Origin: Symbiobacteriaceae bacterium
GTDB taxonomy: Bacteria > Bacillota > Sulfobacillia > Symbiobacteriales > Symbiobacteriaceae
Direction of reading: 5' to 3'
Length of the DNA stretch: 51,496 nt
Assembly (NCBI GenBank): GCA_029239785.1
Contig: JARBUG010000015.1
Coordinates: 1 to 51,496 of the forward strand
The notes beneath the pieces were generated by a model. That model was not told the DNA's origin and did no database searches. It worked only from the letters and a program-made list of their open reading frames with translations. This document shows, in pieces, positions 1 to 9,613 of this stretch. Made by a program: the position numbers and the translations under genes. Position 1 is the first letter of the stretch. Every line of letters begins with the position of its first letter.

Positions 1-3000
1 TGAAGAATCCCTCGGCGCCTTACAACGTCATTCTGTTCGAGGAACCCGCGGGCCGGGTGATGGGGATGACCAAGTTCGTCGCGACCCTGCCCGACCCGAC
101 CCGGGTTGACGTCTTCCAGTTCCACTTCGTCACCGAGACTGGCGAGCGGCAACTGCTCAAGACCATCACCGGTGCCACCGGCAGCGGCATCTACGAGGCC
201 GAGTGGGACTCGACCACGGTGCCTGACGGCCACTACAGTGTGGCTGCCACCGCACTGGATGCTGACAACAATGTAATCGCCACCGGGTCGCATTCCTTTG
301 AGGTGTACAACGCGGTTGCCTCTGGCCTGGCCTTCCAGGTGAAGAAGCCCGGCGGTCAGCCCGCGGCGGGCGCCCGGGTCTACATCTATTATGCAATTGA
401 TCAAACGGCTCCGTTGACCCTGCTGGAAGAGGGCCGGGCCGACCGGGACGGCAAGTACAGCCTCACCGGCCGGGAGGCCACGGACGGGCACCAGTACTTC
501 GTGGTCGCCCAGGGCTCCGAACCGGGCTTCCTCTACATGCAGACGCTGACGGCGCCGGCAAATGCGGTCCTGACTGAACAGGACACCTTTCCTGTGACCT
601 TTGCGGGCCGCGATGCGGCGGGCGCCCCTGCAACCCTGGCCACCATTTGGGCGACGGCCCAGCTCGGCAGCCGCAAGCTGCACCTGAAGGACCCGCTCGC
701 CACGCTCGATGGCGCTGGCAGCGCCACGGTCTACCTGCCCTCTGCCGGGTTTACCTTCCGGCAGTACAGCAGCGACTACAGCCAGTACCAGGTGCTGCGC
801 AACGCCCTGGTGACTGAAGCCGCCACCGTGACCATCGCACCGCCCGCCGGCGGTCTGGCCACCATTGACGTGGTGGGCAACCCGCAGTTCGCCCGGACCA
901 CTGCGGTCTGGACCGACCTGACCGACGGCCTCACCCTGGAAGGGGGCGACCTGCCCCGCCGCCAGGTGACGCCGGGTTCCTACGAACTGGAAGTGACGGG
1001 GCGCTGGGCCGGCACCTACGGCGGCGACTCGACCACTTCCATTACGCCGGCCCTTACTGTCGCCGCAGGTGAGACGAGGAACGTCTCGCTCGGCGGGCCC
1101 TACACCCTGCAGCTCGCCACCGACTGGACCGGCCCGGTGCCGACCGACGCCGAGGTGGCGTTCACCGCCGCACTGGTCGACCAGTATGGCAACCGTTCGA
1201 AGTATGTCTACCCGACCCTGTACGTTTCCGGTCCCACGGGCAGCAACCAGTACGCCGGCTGGCCCGAGTGGGAACAGTGGGAGCACAGCCTGCCCGGCCA
1301 GTACACGGTCTACGCCGAGGTGAGCAACACCCTGGTGGGCAGCGCCCTGCGCTCGCAGCCGCTCACCTTCCAGGTCGTCAGCGGCGGCAACCAGAGCCCT
1401 GGCGGCGGCCTGACCGTGAACGTCATCGACCGGACCGGCTCGCCGATTATGTACGGGCAGGTCTCCCTGCTCAAAAAGAGCACCGCCGGCAGCCAGTTAG
1501 TTGATGAGCGCATGGTCTACGGGGGTCAGCCGGCATCGTTCGGCCTGCCCGCCCTGAGCCCTGGCGAATCGCTGGCCCTGGCCGTGACGGGCATTACGGC
1601 CTCCACCGACCCGGCCGCCCCGGGCATGAAGCCGTTCTTCCTGGTGGTGCCCGTGCCTGCGGGTGCGGCGCCCATCACCATGCAGGTTGACTTGCGGGGC
1701 TACAACTTCCAGAGCGTGACGCTGCAGGCCCTGGATAACGCCGGCAGCCTGATCCAGGACAGCGTCCAATACTACGGCTACTTTTATGGCGATGACCAGA
1801 CGCCGGTGGGCGCCCTGATCGATGGTGCCTATGGCGAACCGCTCACCGTGCTGATGCCGGAAGGCCGCTACGCCTTCCAGGCGGTGGTCCTGGGCGACCG
1901 GTGGTCGTCGGTGCAAAACCAGTACGTGCTGACGGCCGGCCCCGCCGACCTGCCCGCCAATGGTCAGGTCACCCTGGGCGGCAGCGGTCAGTTGACCCGC
2001 CTGTCGGCGGCCCTGGCCGGTCAGAACGATGAGGTGTCGATGGCGGCCATGGCCATTTTTGCCACCGGCGGGCCCGGGCTGCCCGGGCACCAGGTCTCCT
2101 TCGATGCCCCGGTCTACGTAACGCCGGGCGCCTACCAACTGGAATGGGTCCTGGTCCGGCAGGCGCTGTCGGGCGAGTGGGCCTACTGGCTGGCCCGCAC
2201 CGTGCAGGCCACGGGCGCCGACCAGAGCTTCCAGGTGGGCAGCACCTTCACGGTGCAGGCCACCGCCGGGCGCCCGGTCTACGAGCCGGGCAGCACGTTG
2301 CAGGTCAACACGCTCATCGGCGATGGATTCGGCAACCGCCTGGTCCGGGTCGCCCTGGGCTTCTACGGCGGCGGCGGATTCGCCACGGTAAACGGCGCCG
2401 TGCAGGTGCCCGAGACCGGCGACCCCAGCCAGATCGCCCCCTTCCTGGTGATCAAGGATGCCAACGGCACCGAAGTCCACCGGCAGAAGGTGGTCGACCC
2501 GGACGAGCAGCAGATTGTGACCAGCTGGTCGGGCTGCTATGAGGGCAACACCTGCCCGCCTCTGCGGCTCTCCGACGGCCCGAGCTCCTACTTTGGCCAG
2601 TCCCTGGTCGTGCCGGCCGAATGGGCCGGGCGCCAGCTCACCGCCCATGTCGAAGTGGGCGCCGGCCCCGAGGGCCCGACCCGCTCCGTACCGTTTGCTT
2701 TGAGCGTCAGCAACGCTCCGATCCTGGACAGCCAGCCCGCGGCGACCCGAGAGGCAGGCCTGACCATCACCGGCTTTACCGAGGCCGGGGCGACGGTCGC
2801 CCTGACCTACACGCTGGATGGTGGCGCCCCGGTGGCTGCCGGCAGCGCCACGGCCGGGTCCGACGGACGCTTCAGCATCTATGTGGAGATGGCGGCGGAA
2901 GGAACCTACGCCTTCACCGCCACGGCGACGCTGCCGGACAAGGTCTCCGACCCGTCCCAGCCGCTGGCGGTGGTGGTCGACCGGACCGCCCCGGCAGCCC

Positions 3001-6000
3001 CCGCCGACCTGGACTGGACTTCGCCGGACCAGAACCACATTCGCCTCACCTGGGCCGCCCCGGGTGGCGACATCATCAGCCGGTATGAGATCCGGCGGGA
3101 CGGCGTGAAGGTGGGGGAGGTGGCGGCGGATGCTGCTCTGTCCTTCCTGGAAGGGAATCTCGAGGTCAACGCCCGCTACACGTACGACGTGGTCGCCATC
3201 GACCAGGCGGGCAATATCTCCGAAGCGGCCACGGTGAAGGCGACCACCGGCTCCACCGCCGACACCGAGGCGCCCACGGCGCCCACCGGCCTGCAGGCCG
3301 TGCTGACCGACGTCACCACCGCCGAGCTGACCTGGGAAGCCGCCGACGACAACGTCGAAGTGGTGGCCTACAACATCTACCGGTCCGCCGACGGCGCTGC
3401 CGCCGAACTGATCGCCACCGTTACCGACGGGCTGGCCTATCAGGATGGGGACCTCTCCACCGACACGGCCTACACCTACACGGTGACGGCGGTTGACCTG
3501 GCGGGCAACGAGTCGGACGCCAGCGCCCCGGTCACGGTGAAGACGGAGCCCATGGTCATCGCCGACCTGATCACCCGGATTACGCCCAAGTCCCGGGCCG
3601 GCGCGGGCTTGCCCGGCGCCACGGTCGAAATGACCCTCGTCGGCGACGCCAAGCGCGGGGCCGAGATGATCATCGTCTACCAGACCTGGCTTGATGCCAC
3701 CGGCGTGATCCTCGACGCTCCCCGTGAGGTTGAACTGGTTCTGCCCATGGCAGAATCCGCTGCCGCCCCGGGCACCTACTTTGCCACCCAGACCATGCCG
3801 GTCGACATCGCTGCGATTCTCTCCGTGACCGGCAAGCTGTCTGACGGCAAGGGCAAGCACGTGGCGGAGGAGGCGACCGGCCTGCCCCTGCCCTTCATCG
3901 GCAACATGCAGGTCGAAATTGCGGCCCCGGCCGGCGCCACCGCCGAGGACGTCGCCGTGGCGCTGAAGAACGCCAAGCTGATGATCTGGAGCGACAGCGC
4001 CCAGAGCGGCGCCCAACTGGCCCCCACGGGCGTGGGCGTCCACTTCCTCGAAGGCATGACCCCCGCCGACGACTATACCATTCGTCTGGTCGACTACTGG
4101 AGCCGTGAACTGGCCCGGGTCACCGGCGTGCGGGTCGACGGCGGCATTACCCGGAACATACGGGTAGCGCCCCTGCTGCCCGCCAGCCTCCAGATCGAGG
4201 TGCTCGACGCCAGCGGTGCGCCGCTGCGGGGCGCCTACGGCCTCCTGCAAGATAGCGCCGGCAACACCATGCGTGACTGGGTGACAGGCGCAGACGGCAA
4301 GACCTACGCCATGAACTGGCAGTGGATGGACGAGACGATCAAGGTCGTGCCCGTCACCCGCCTGCCGTTCAAGCCGGCGGCGCCTCAGACCATCGTCCTG
4401 AAGCCGGGCACGAATCGGGTCACGTTCCAGCTGGAGCGGTACGCCGAAGGCCGGGTGGAGGGCGTTGTGACCGAGACCCAGCTGGGCATTCCCATGGAGC
4501 GGGCCTACGTGAGTGCCACCCAGGTAATCGACGGCCAGGGGCTCACCCGCACCGCCCATACCGATGAAAACGGCCGCTACAGCATCACGCTGTTTGAAGG
4601 CCCGGCCACCATCAACTTCAGCGGCGCCCAGCCGATCAAGCAGGTGCCGCCTGCGGCGGTCACCATTCCGGCGAACGGCGTGGCCGTGCACAACCAGAAC
4701 GTACAGTTGCTCGCCCCAGGCGAGCTGACGATCGACATCTACACCCGCTCGAACGGCGGCGATTGGATCGGCCCCATCGAACTGAACTGGCGGGTTGCGG
4801 TCCACTACGGCCTCAGCGTGATCGACAAGAACGGCACCCGGCTCTATGTCGGCGATTTCTCACCCGTCCGCATGGCCGCTGCGGCCGGCGACCCGATCAA
4901 GGTCTGCCTGGATGGGCGCGAGACCGGCTTCCCGGATGTCTGCCAGACCGGCACCTTCGGGGCTGACCTGAAGGCCCGGGTCGAAGTCCGCCTGGACTCC
5001 GACGCCCTGGGCCGGCTCCAGGCCTATGTGAACGCCTCGCAGTGGAGCGGCGTCGTCTACCGCATCGGTGATGACGGCTCCCGGATGCCCGTTGGCGTGG
5101 TTGATCAGGCGCAACCGATGTTCCGTGCCACCGCCGTCGGTGCGTACGAAGTTGCCGTGACCACCGGCGACGGCCGCTACGGCACGGGCCGGACGACCGT
5201 TGTGATGGGCGGCACGGTGGGCGCGGTTGTGTCGCTGACCGCTGGCAGCCGTTTCTTCGGGAAGACTGGCAACAGCCTGACCACCAATCGGAACGAGGTG
5301 ATGGAGGGTGACCTGCTCCATCTGCGGGCCGGCTACAAGAACAACGGCCTCGCCTTGAAGGACGCCGTGCTCAAGCTTGAGCTGCCGGCCGGCACCACCC
5401 TGGTGCCCGAAACCGTCACGCTGGATGATGTTCCGGTCGCTTACACCTTGGAAGATGGTGCAGTGCGGGTCGCCCTGGGCGACCTGGCGCCCGGCGCCGA
5501 AGGTGTGGTGCGGGCTTCGGTTACAGTGGGTGAAGGCCTGACCCAGGATTACCTGGCGGCCAGCGCCTGGATTGGCCAGGCCGGCGCCACCACGGCAGAA
5601 CTGGTAGGCACCAGCGTCGTGCGGCTGCTCCGCATCACCGTGAATGCCATGAAGGAAGTGACGAGCCTCGAGACCACCGTCTACGGGCGGGCGCCGGTCG
5701 ACAGCACCGTCACGGTGTACGCCAACGATACCCCGGTGGGCAGCGCCATCGTGCTGGAGGGCGGCAACTGGATGATGCCCGTGACGCTGCCCGGCAGTGC
5801 CACGCTGGCCCGCACCTACAGCATCAAGGCGGAGGCGAAGGACCAGAGCGGCAACCTGCTGGCAGCGGCCCAGACCGAAACCACCTTCGATCCCAACGGC
5901 GTCGAGGTCGTAACGGCCAGCGTTACCGGCGTTCATACGGTGACGGTCCGGCCCAATGCGGTTCCGCCCCGGTTCCCGGTGGTCTACATCCCCGGTCAGC

Positions 6001-8492
6001 GGGTTGGCGCATCGCTTTCGTTCAGTGACCCCAGCCGCATCACCGGCCTGCGCATGGGCGTGCAGGGGGTGGGCGCCCCGGTCGGGGCGTCGCTCAACAC
6101 CAACGGCAGCTTTTATGCGTCGCTGCCGAGCAGCAACCGCATGGGTGCGATCGTCGCCAGTTGGGGCGTGAAGCCCCGGCCCTACAGCCAGGCGGTGCAG
6201 CCGACCCTGGCCGACATGCGGGAGATGATTCCGTCCTCGCTCTACAACTCGACCCTTGCGTCGTTCTCGGAAACAGGCGATGTGGCCAGCGGACCCTACA
6301 CCCAGTCGGCCCTGCTGCATGCCGGCGGTGACGCCAACGAACCCATGGAGTTCGGCTTCTCGGTCTCCGACGTGCGGCCCTACAAGCCGACCGCCGAGGA
6401 CCAGGCCCGGATTCGCAGCGGCGCTCCTGCCATCTACAACCCGCAGTTCGAGTTCAAGGGTGATACCTTCACGTTTACGGCGCTGGTGCCTGCGAGCCAG
6501 GCCGGCGGGGTTGCCGTCAACTCCGTTGGTGCGATGATCGAAGATCCCGCCAAGGAGATTCAGATGTTTGGCCGGATCACGGGCAACGTATTTGGCGCCG
6601 TTATGGCCCTGCTCTCGATGGATCAGCAGTTCCGGGAGTTGACCGAGCTGTCCGATATCGCGGCCGGTTGCCGCGGCAGCGCTGCCAACTACCAGGCCAT
6701 GATTCAGGATATCGCCAACCAGGTGATGGTCAACCTGGGCTACCGCAGCAGCATGATGCTCCTGAGCGGCGTGCTGGCCGCCACGGGCGTGGGCGGCCCC
6801 GGTGCCGCCGTGCTGGCCGGGTTCACCTTCCTCTCCAGCGGCTTCCTGAACTTCATCCTCGGCCGCCGCATGGATGATCTCCGTGAGATGATGGCCAACG
6901 ACCCCAACTGCCACGCTGAGTTCCCGGTGCTCGACCCGGTCTGGATCATGGATCCCGGCGGCTACGTCTATGAGGCGACGCCGGAGAACTGGCTGGACGG
7001 CGTGACGACCACGCTTTATGAAAAGCAGCCTGACGGCACCTTTGCGGTTTGGGATGCCGCCTGGTACGGCCAGATGAACCCCCTGACCACGGGCACCGAT
7101 GGCACCTACGCCTGGGACGTGCCCGAAGGCGACTGGCAGGTTCACTACCAGAAGGACGGCTACCAGGAGGCGAAGAGCCCCGTGCTGGCCGTGCCCCCGC
7201 CCCGGACCGATGTGAACCAGGGCCTGGTCTCGCTGGAGGCCCCTGAAGTGGCCTCGCTGCGGGCGGGTCAGGATGGTGCGTATGTTGACGTGGTCTTTAC
7301 GCAGTACATGCGGGCCGCTTCGCTGGGTAACTCGACCGTGTCGGTCCTGCTGCCCGACGGCACCCGTGTGGAAGGCAACGCTGAGCCCCTGGCCCCGGTC
7401 GCCGGCGACGGCGGCGTGCTCGTGACCCGGGTGGCCCGGTTCACGCCGGCTGAGGCACTGAGCGTTGGCGCCACCTACCTGGTGGACGTGAGCGACCTGG
7501 TACAGAATTACGCGGGCCGGACCCTGGAGCAGGGCTTCGTGCAGGCGGTGCTGATTCCTGAAGATGCGACCCCGCCCGGCGCCGTGACCGGCGTGACGGC
7601 GGAGGGCACCGACGGCAGGCTGGTCCTGCGTTGGAGCAACCCGGCGGACGTTGATTTTGACCGGGTGCGCATCGAATGGCTCGACCAGTCCGTTGAAGTG
7701 AGCGGCTCCTCGTATACCGTGGAGCGGCTGGAGAACGGCGTTACGTATGTGGTGAGGCTGACGGCCATCGATCTGGCCGGCAACGAGTCGGCGGCCGTAA
7801 CCGTGACCGGTACGCCGGTCGACAACGTGGCGCCCGCAGCGGTGACGGATGTGACCGTGACGGCGGCTGCCCACCGGCTGACGCTACTCTGGAACGAGCC
7901 CTACGCCTCTGACCTGGATTACGTTCTGGTGGCGTGGGAGGGGGGCACCCGGGTGGTGCCTGCGGGCATCGGGGCGCTCGACCTGGGCGACCTGGCCGAC
8001 AGCCTGACGCTCACGTTTACCCTGACCCTGTTCGACCGGGCCGGCAACGGTTCGGCGCCCATGGTCGTATCCGGCACGACGCCTGCCGTGCTGATTGTGG
8101 CGCAGGTGAACGCCGGGCCGGTCAACGGCCTGCGCTCCGCCGACGGCAGCGTAGCGGTGCAGGTGAAGGCCAACACCTTCGACTGGGCCACGACCCTGCG
8201 CATCCTGCGCTACAACGCCCCCGTGAAGGTCGGCAACCCGGCGCTGACGGCCATCAGCTCCGCCATCACGGTGGAGGTGGTCTCGCCCCTGCTGAAGCCG
8301 CTCACGGTGGAGGTCAGCTACGACAAGGCGGCACTGGGCAAGGCCGACCACAAAAAGGTCGCCCTCTACCGCCAGGATGACCTGGACCCGAGCAATTGGG
8401 TCCTGGTGGGTGGCAGCGTCAACCCCGGCCAGGGGTACGTACGGGCTGAAGTAACGCAACCCGGCACGTATATGGTCATGGTCGCCAAGTAA
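1..8492 (+). CDS. Giant multidomain Fn3/Ig-like surface protein, 5' end outside window
   Basis: The reading frame is open from base 3, and the first codons already encode an Ig-like beta-sandwich, so the true start lies upstream; the GTG/ATG codons near 57 are internal. At least 2,800 residues are visible. Tandem Ig/carboxypeptidase-regulatory-like beta domains fill 60-2950. Two fibronectin type III domains lie at about 2980-3250 and 3265-3545, and two more at about 7565-7815 and 7825-8085. A DUF11-like module sits at about 5260-5620 (segment starting near GNSLTTNRNEVMEGD). A hydrophobic, Gly/Ala-rich stretch at about 6740-6870 could be membrane-active or a buried core. There is no LPXTG motif or C-terminal anchor; the end is a small beta domain. 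It is probably secreted or cell-surface. Substrate and partners are unknown. The family is inferred from fold-type repeats, not a named homologue. Confidence 0.85.
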   Translation, partial: KNPSAPYNVILFEEPAGRVMGMTKFVATLPDPTRVDVFQFHFVTETGERQLLKTITGATGSGIYEAEWDSTTVPDGHYSVAATALDADNNVIATGSHSFEVYNAVASGLAFQVKKPGGQPAAGARVYIYYAIDQTAPLTLLEEGRADRDGKYSLTGREATDGHQYFVVAQGSEPGFLYMQTLTAPANAVLTEQDTFPVTFAGRDAAGAPATLATIWATAQLGSRKLHLKDPLATLDGAGSATVYLPSAGFTFRQYSSDYSQYQVLRNALVTEAATVTIAPPAGGLATIDVVGNPQFARTTAVWTDLTDGLTLEGGDLPRRQVTPGSYELEVTGRWAGTYGGDSTTSITPALTVAAGETRNVSLGGPYTLQLATDWTGPVPTDAEVAFTAALVDQYGNRSKYVYPTLYVSGPTGSNQYAGWPEWEQWEHSLPGQYTVYAEVSNTLVGSALRSQPLTFQVVSGGNQSPGGGLTVNVIDRTGSPIMYGQVSLLKKSTAGSQLVDERMVYGGQPASFGLPALSPGESLALAVTGITASTDPAAPGMKPFFLVVPVPAGAAPITMQVDLRGYNFQSVTLQALDNAGSLIQDSVQYYGYFYGDDQTPVGALIDGAYGEPLTVLMPEGRYAFQAVVLGDRWSSVQNQYVLTAGPADLPANGQVTLGGSGQLTRLSAALAGQNDEVSMAAMAIFATGGPGLPGHQVSFDAPVYVTPGAYQLEWVLVRQALSGEWAYWLARTVQATGADQSFQVGSTFTVQATAGRPVYEPGSTLQVNTLIGDGFGNRLVRVALGFYGGGGFATVNGAVQVPETGDPSQIAPFLVIKDANGTEVHRQKVVDPDEQQIVTSWSGCYEGNTCPPLRLSDGPSSYFGQSLVVPAEWAGRQLTAHVEVGAGPEGPTRSVPFALSVSNAPILDSQPAATREAGLTITGFTEAGATVALTYTLDGGAPVAAGSATAGSDGRFSIYVEMAAEGTYAFTATATLPDKVSDPSQPLAVVVDRTAPAAPADLDWTSPDQNHIRLTWAAPGGDIISRYEIRRDGVKVGEVAADAALSFLEGNLEVNARYTYDVVAIDQAGNISEAATVKATTGSTADTEAPTAPTGLQAVLTDVTTAELTWEAADDNVEVVAYNIYRSADGAAAELIATVTDGLAYQDGDLSTDTAYTYTVTAVDLAGNESDASAPVTVKTEPMVIADLITRITPKSRAGAGLPGATVEMTLVGDAKRGAEMIIVYQTWLDATGVILDAPREVELVLPMAESAAAPGTYFATQTMPVDIAAILSVTGKLSDGKGKHVAEEATGLPLPFIGNMQVEIAAPAGATAEDVAVALKNAKLMIWSDSAQSGAQLAPTGVGVHFLEGMTPADDYTIRLVDYWSRELARVTGVRVDGGITRNIRVAPLLPASLQIEVLDASGAPLRGAYGLLQDSAGNTMRDWVTGADGKTYAMNWQWMDETIKVVPVTRLPFKPAAPQTIVLKPGTNRVTFQLERYAEGRVEGVVTETQLGIPMERAYVSATQVIDGQGLTRTAHTDENGRYSITLFEGPATINFSGAQPIKQVPPAAVTIPANGVAVHNQNVQLLAPGELTIDIYTRSNGGDWIGPIELNWRVAVHYGLSVIDKNGTRLYVGDFSPVRMAAAAGDPIKVCLDGRETGFPDVCQTGTFGADLKARVEVRLDSDALGRLQAYVNASQWSGVVYRIGDDGSRMPVGVVDQAQPMFRATAVGAYEVAVTTGDGRYGTGRTTVVMGGTVGAVVSLTAGSRFFGKTGNSLTTNRNEVMEGDLLHLRAGYKNNGLALKDAVLKLELPAGTTLVPETVTLDDVPVAYTLEDGAVRVALGDLAPGAEGVVRASVTVGEGLTQDYLAASAWIGQAGATTAELVGTSVVRLLRITVNAMKEVTSLETTVYGRAPVDSTVTVYANDTPVGSAIVLEGGNWMMPVTLPGSATLARTYSIKAEAKDQSGNLLAAAQTETTFDPNGVEVVTASVTGVHTVTVRPNAVPPRFPVVYIPGQRVGASLSFSDPSRITGLRMGVQGVGAPVGASLNTNGSFYASLPSSNRMGAIVASWGVKPRPYSQAVQPTLADMREMIPSSLYNSTLASFSETGDVASGPYTQSALLHAGGDANEPMEFGFSVSDVRPYKPTAEDQARIRSGAPAIYNPQFEFKGDTFTFTALVPASQAGGVAVNSVGAMIEDPAKEIQMFGRITGNVFGAVMALLSMDQQFRELTELSDIAAGCRGSAANYQAMIQDIANQVMVNLGYRSSMMLLSGVLAATGVGGPGAAVLAGFTFLSSGFLNFILGRRMDDLREMMANDPNCHAEFPVLDPVWIMDPGGYVYEATPENWLDGVTTTLYEKQPDGTFAVWDAAWYGQMNPLTTGTDGTYAWDVPEGDWQVHYQKDGYQEAKSPVLAVPPPRTDVNQGLVSLEAPEVASLRAGQDGAYVDVVFTQYMRAASLGNSTVSVLLPDGTRVEGNAEPLAPVAGDGGVLVTRVARFTPAEALSVGATYLVDVSDLVQNYAGRTLEQGFVQAVLIPEDATPPGAVTGVTAEGTDGRLVLRWSNPADVDFDRVRIEWLDQSVEVSGSSYTVERLENGVTYVVRLTAIDLAGNESAAVTVTGTPVDNVAPAAVTDVTVTAAAHRLTLLWNEPYASDLDYVLVAWEGGTRVVPAGIGALDLGDLADSLTLTFTLTLFDRAGNGSAPMVVSGTTPAVLIVAQVNAGPVNGLRSADGSVAVQVKANTFDWATTLRILRYNAPVKVGNPALTAISSAITVEVVSPLLKPLTVEVSYDKAALGKADHKKVALYRQDDLDPSNWVLVGGSVNPGQGYVRAEVTQPGTYMVMVAK

Positions 8493-8499
8493 ACAACGT

Positions 8500-8528
8500 G
8501 ACGCCACCCTCGCTCAGAGGGTGGCGTC
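8500..8528 (+). terminator. Terminator of the giant surface protein gene
   Basis: A perfect 12-bp stem (GACGCCACCCTC / GAGGGTGGCGTC) with a 5-nt loop starts 7 nt after the stop codon. It is followed by a short T-containing tail (TCGGTTTC). It separates the surface protein gene from prkA. Confidence 0.75.
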
Positions 8529-8540
8529 TCGGTTTCGCCC

Positions 8541-8563
8541 TCATAAGATGGAGCACATACCCA
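8541..8563 (+). promoter_or_regulatory. Possible sporulation-sigma promoter of prkA (weak)
   Basis: CATACCCA at 8556-8563 resembles the CATA-type -10 element used by mother-cell sigma factors (SigE/SigK), and TCATAAG at 8541-8547 faintly resembles a SigE -35. The spacer between them is only about 8 nt, which is too short for the usual arrangement. The call therefore rests on the -10 alone and on prkA being SigE-controlled in Bacillus subtilis. Treat it as a hint. Confidence 0.2.
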
Positions 8564-8590
8564 CGCATGTACGTCGGGAGGAGGGTGCGG

Positions 8591-9613
8591 GTGGACCTCA
8601 AAGAGCGGCTCGCCCAGTTTCGGGCGGAAGAGCAGCGGCTGTCCTGGGAAGGGACTTTCCTGGAGTACTTCGAGAAAGTAAAGGCCCAGCCCCAGATCGC
8701 GGGCCTGGCCCACGCTCGAGTCCATGACATGATCATGAGTCAGGGCGTCAGTACCGATGAAGCCGGGCGGAAGGTTTTTGACTTCTTCAAGCATGACATT
8801 TTCGGCGTCGAGAAGCCGCTGGAGCAGCTGGTCGAGTACTTCAACTCGGCGGCAAAGCGGCTGGAAGTGCGCAAGCGCATCTTGCTGCTCATGGGCCCGG
8901 TGGGCGGCGGCAAGAGCACCATTGTTTCGCTGCTCAAGCGGGGCATGGAGCAGTTTTCCCGGAGCGAGGAAGGCGCGGTCTACGCCATCAAGGGGTGCCC
9001 CATGCACGAGGAGCCCCTCCACTTGATCCCCGATGAGCTCCGGGCGGACATCTACCGGGAGTTTGGTCTTTACATTGAAGGTGACCTGTGCCCGGCCTGC
9101 CGGCAGATGGTGCAGGACCAGTACGGCGGACGCATGGAGGATGTGATCGTCCAGCGCATCGCTTTCTCGGAGAAGAACCGGGTGGGCATCGGCACGTTCA
9201 CGCCCTCGGACCCCAAGAGTCAGGACATTTCGGAGCTGACCGGCAGCGTTGACTTGTCGACCATTGGCCAGTACGGCAGCGAGTCCGATCCCCGGGCCTA
9301 TCGGTTCGACGGTGAACTGAATGTCGCTAACCGCGGCGTGATGGAGTTTATCGAGATGCTGAAGTGCGACGAGAAGTTCTTGTATGGATTGCTGACATTG
9401 AGCCAGGAGCAGAACATAAAAACTGGCAGGTTTGCGATGATTTACGCCGATGAGGTCATTCTGAGCCATACCAACGAGAACGAGTTCAACGCGTTCATCA
9501 ACAACAAGAAGAACGAGGCGCTCAAAGACCGGATGATCCTGGTGAGGGTGACAGACCTACAGACGAAGGCTGCAGGGGTTCGCCCCCTGCAGCCTTTCAC
9601 TCGGAGTCAGTGA
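8591..9613 (+). CDS. prkA: PrkA serine protein kinase, 5' half of an interrupted gene (AAA+ part)
   Basis: PrkA is an AAA+ domain joined to a C-terminal kinase-like domain. In Bacillus it is made early in sporulation in the mother cell. The GTG at 8591 is chosen because AGGAGG at 8579-8584 sits 6 nt upstream and the protein then begins VDLKERLAQFRAEEQR, as PrkA proteins do. Walker A (GPVGGGKST) is at about residues 101-110. The PrkA sequence is intact for 318 codons, to ...LKDRMILV (9544). After that the frame runs 22 foreign codons into an inserted element and stops at 9613, so this piece alone lacks the kinase domain. The rest of the gene begins at 16481 in the same codon phase; the joined product would be 318 + 313 = 631 residues, the length I recall for B. 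subtilis PrkA. Confidence 0.93.
   Translation: MDLKERLAQFRAEEQRLSWEGTFLEYFEKVKAQPQIAGLAHARVHDMIMSQGVSTDEAGRKVFDFFKHDIFGVEKPLEQLVEYFNSAAKRLEVRKRILLLMGPVGGGKSTIVSLLKRGMEQFSRSEEGAVYAIKGCPMHEEPLHLIPDELRADIYREFGLYIEGDLCPACRQMVQDQYGGRMEDVIVQRIAFSEKNRVGIGTFTPSDPKSQDISELTGSVDLSTIGQYGSESDPRAYRFDGELNVANRGVMEFIEMLKCDEKFLYGLLTLSQEQNIKTGRFAMIYADEVILSHTNENEFNAFINNKKNEALKDRMILVRVTDLQTKAAGVRPLQPFTRSQ
9534..9561 (+). other. attL: core repeat plus right half of attP
   Basis: The shared core TGATCCTGGTGA is at 9534-9545. It is followed by GGG and then TGACAGACCTACA (9549-9561), the inverted partner of TGTAGGTGTGTCA at the other end of the element (12 of 13 bases). The predicted crossover dinucleotide is the central CT at 9539-9540. 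Confidence 0.8.
9566..9597 (-). terminator. Terminator of the KAP NTPase gene
   Basis: The inverted repeat AAGGCTGCAGGGG / CCCCCTGCAGCCTT has a 4-nt loop and directly abuts the KAP stop codon at 9597-9599. It lies between the left attachment core and the first gene of the element, so it would also limit transcription running from prkA into the element, or the reverse. Confidence 0.65.

Noticed and set aside
1497-4805. Long minus-strand frame (over 1,100 codons) opposite the giant surface gene; a second one at 4860-7874
   Set aside because: Third-position GC bias of the plus-strand gene keeps the antisense frame open. The translations are rich in Arg/His/Gly, show no domains, and lack ribosome sites.
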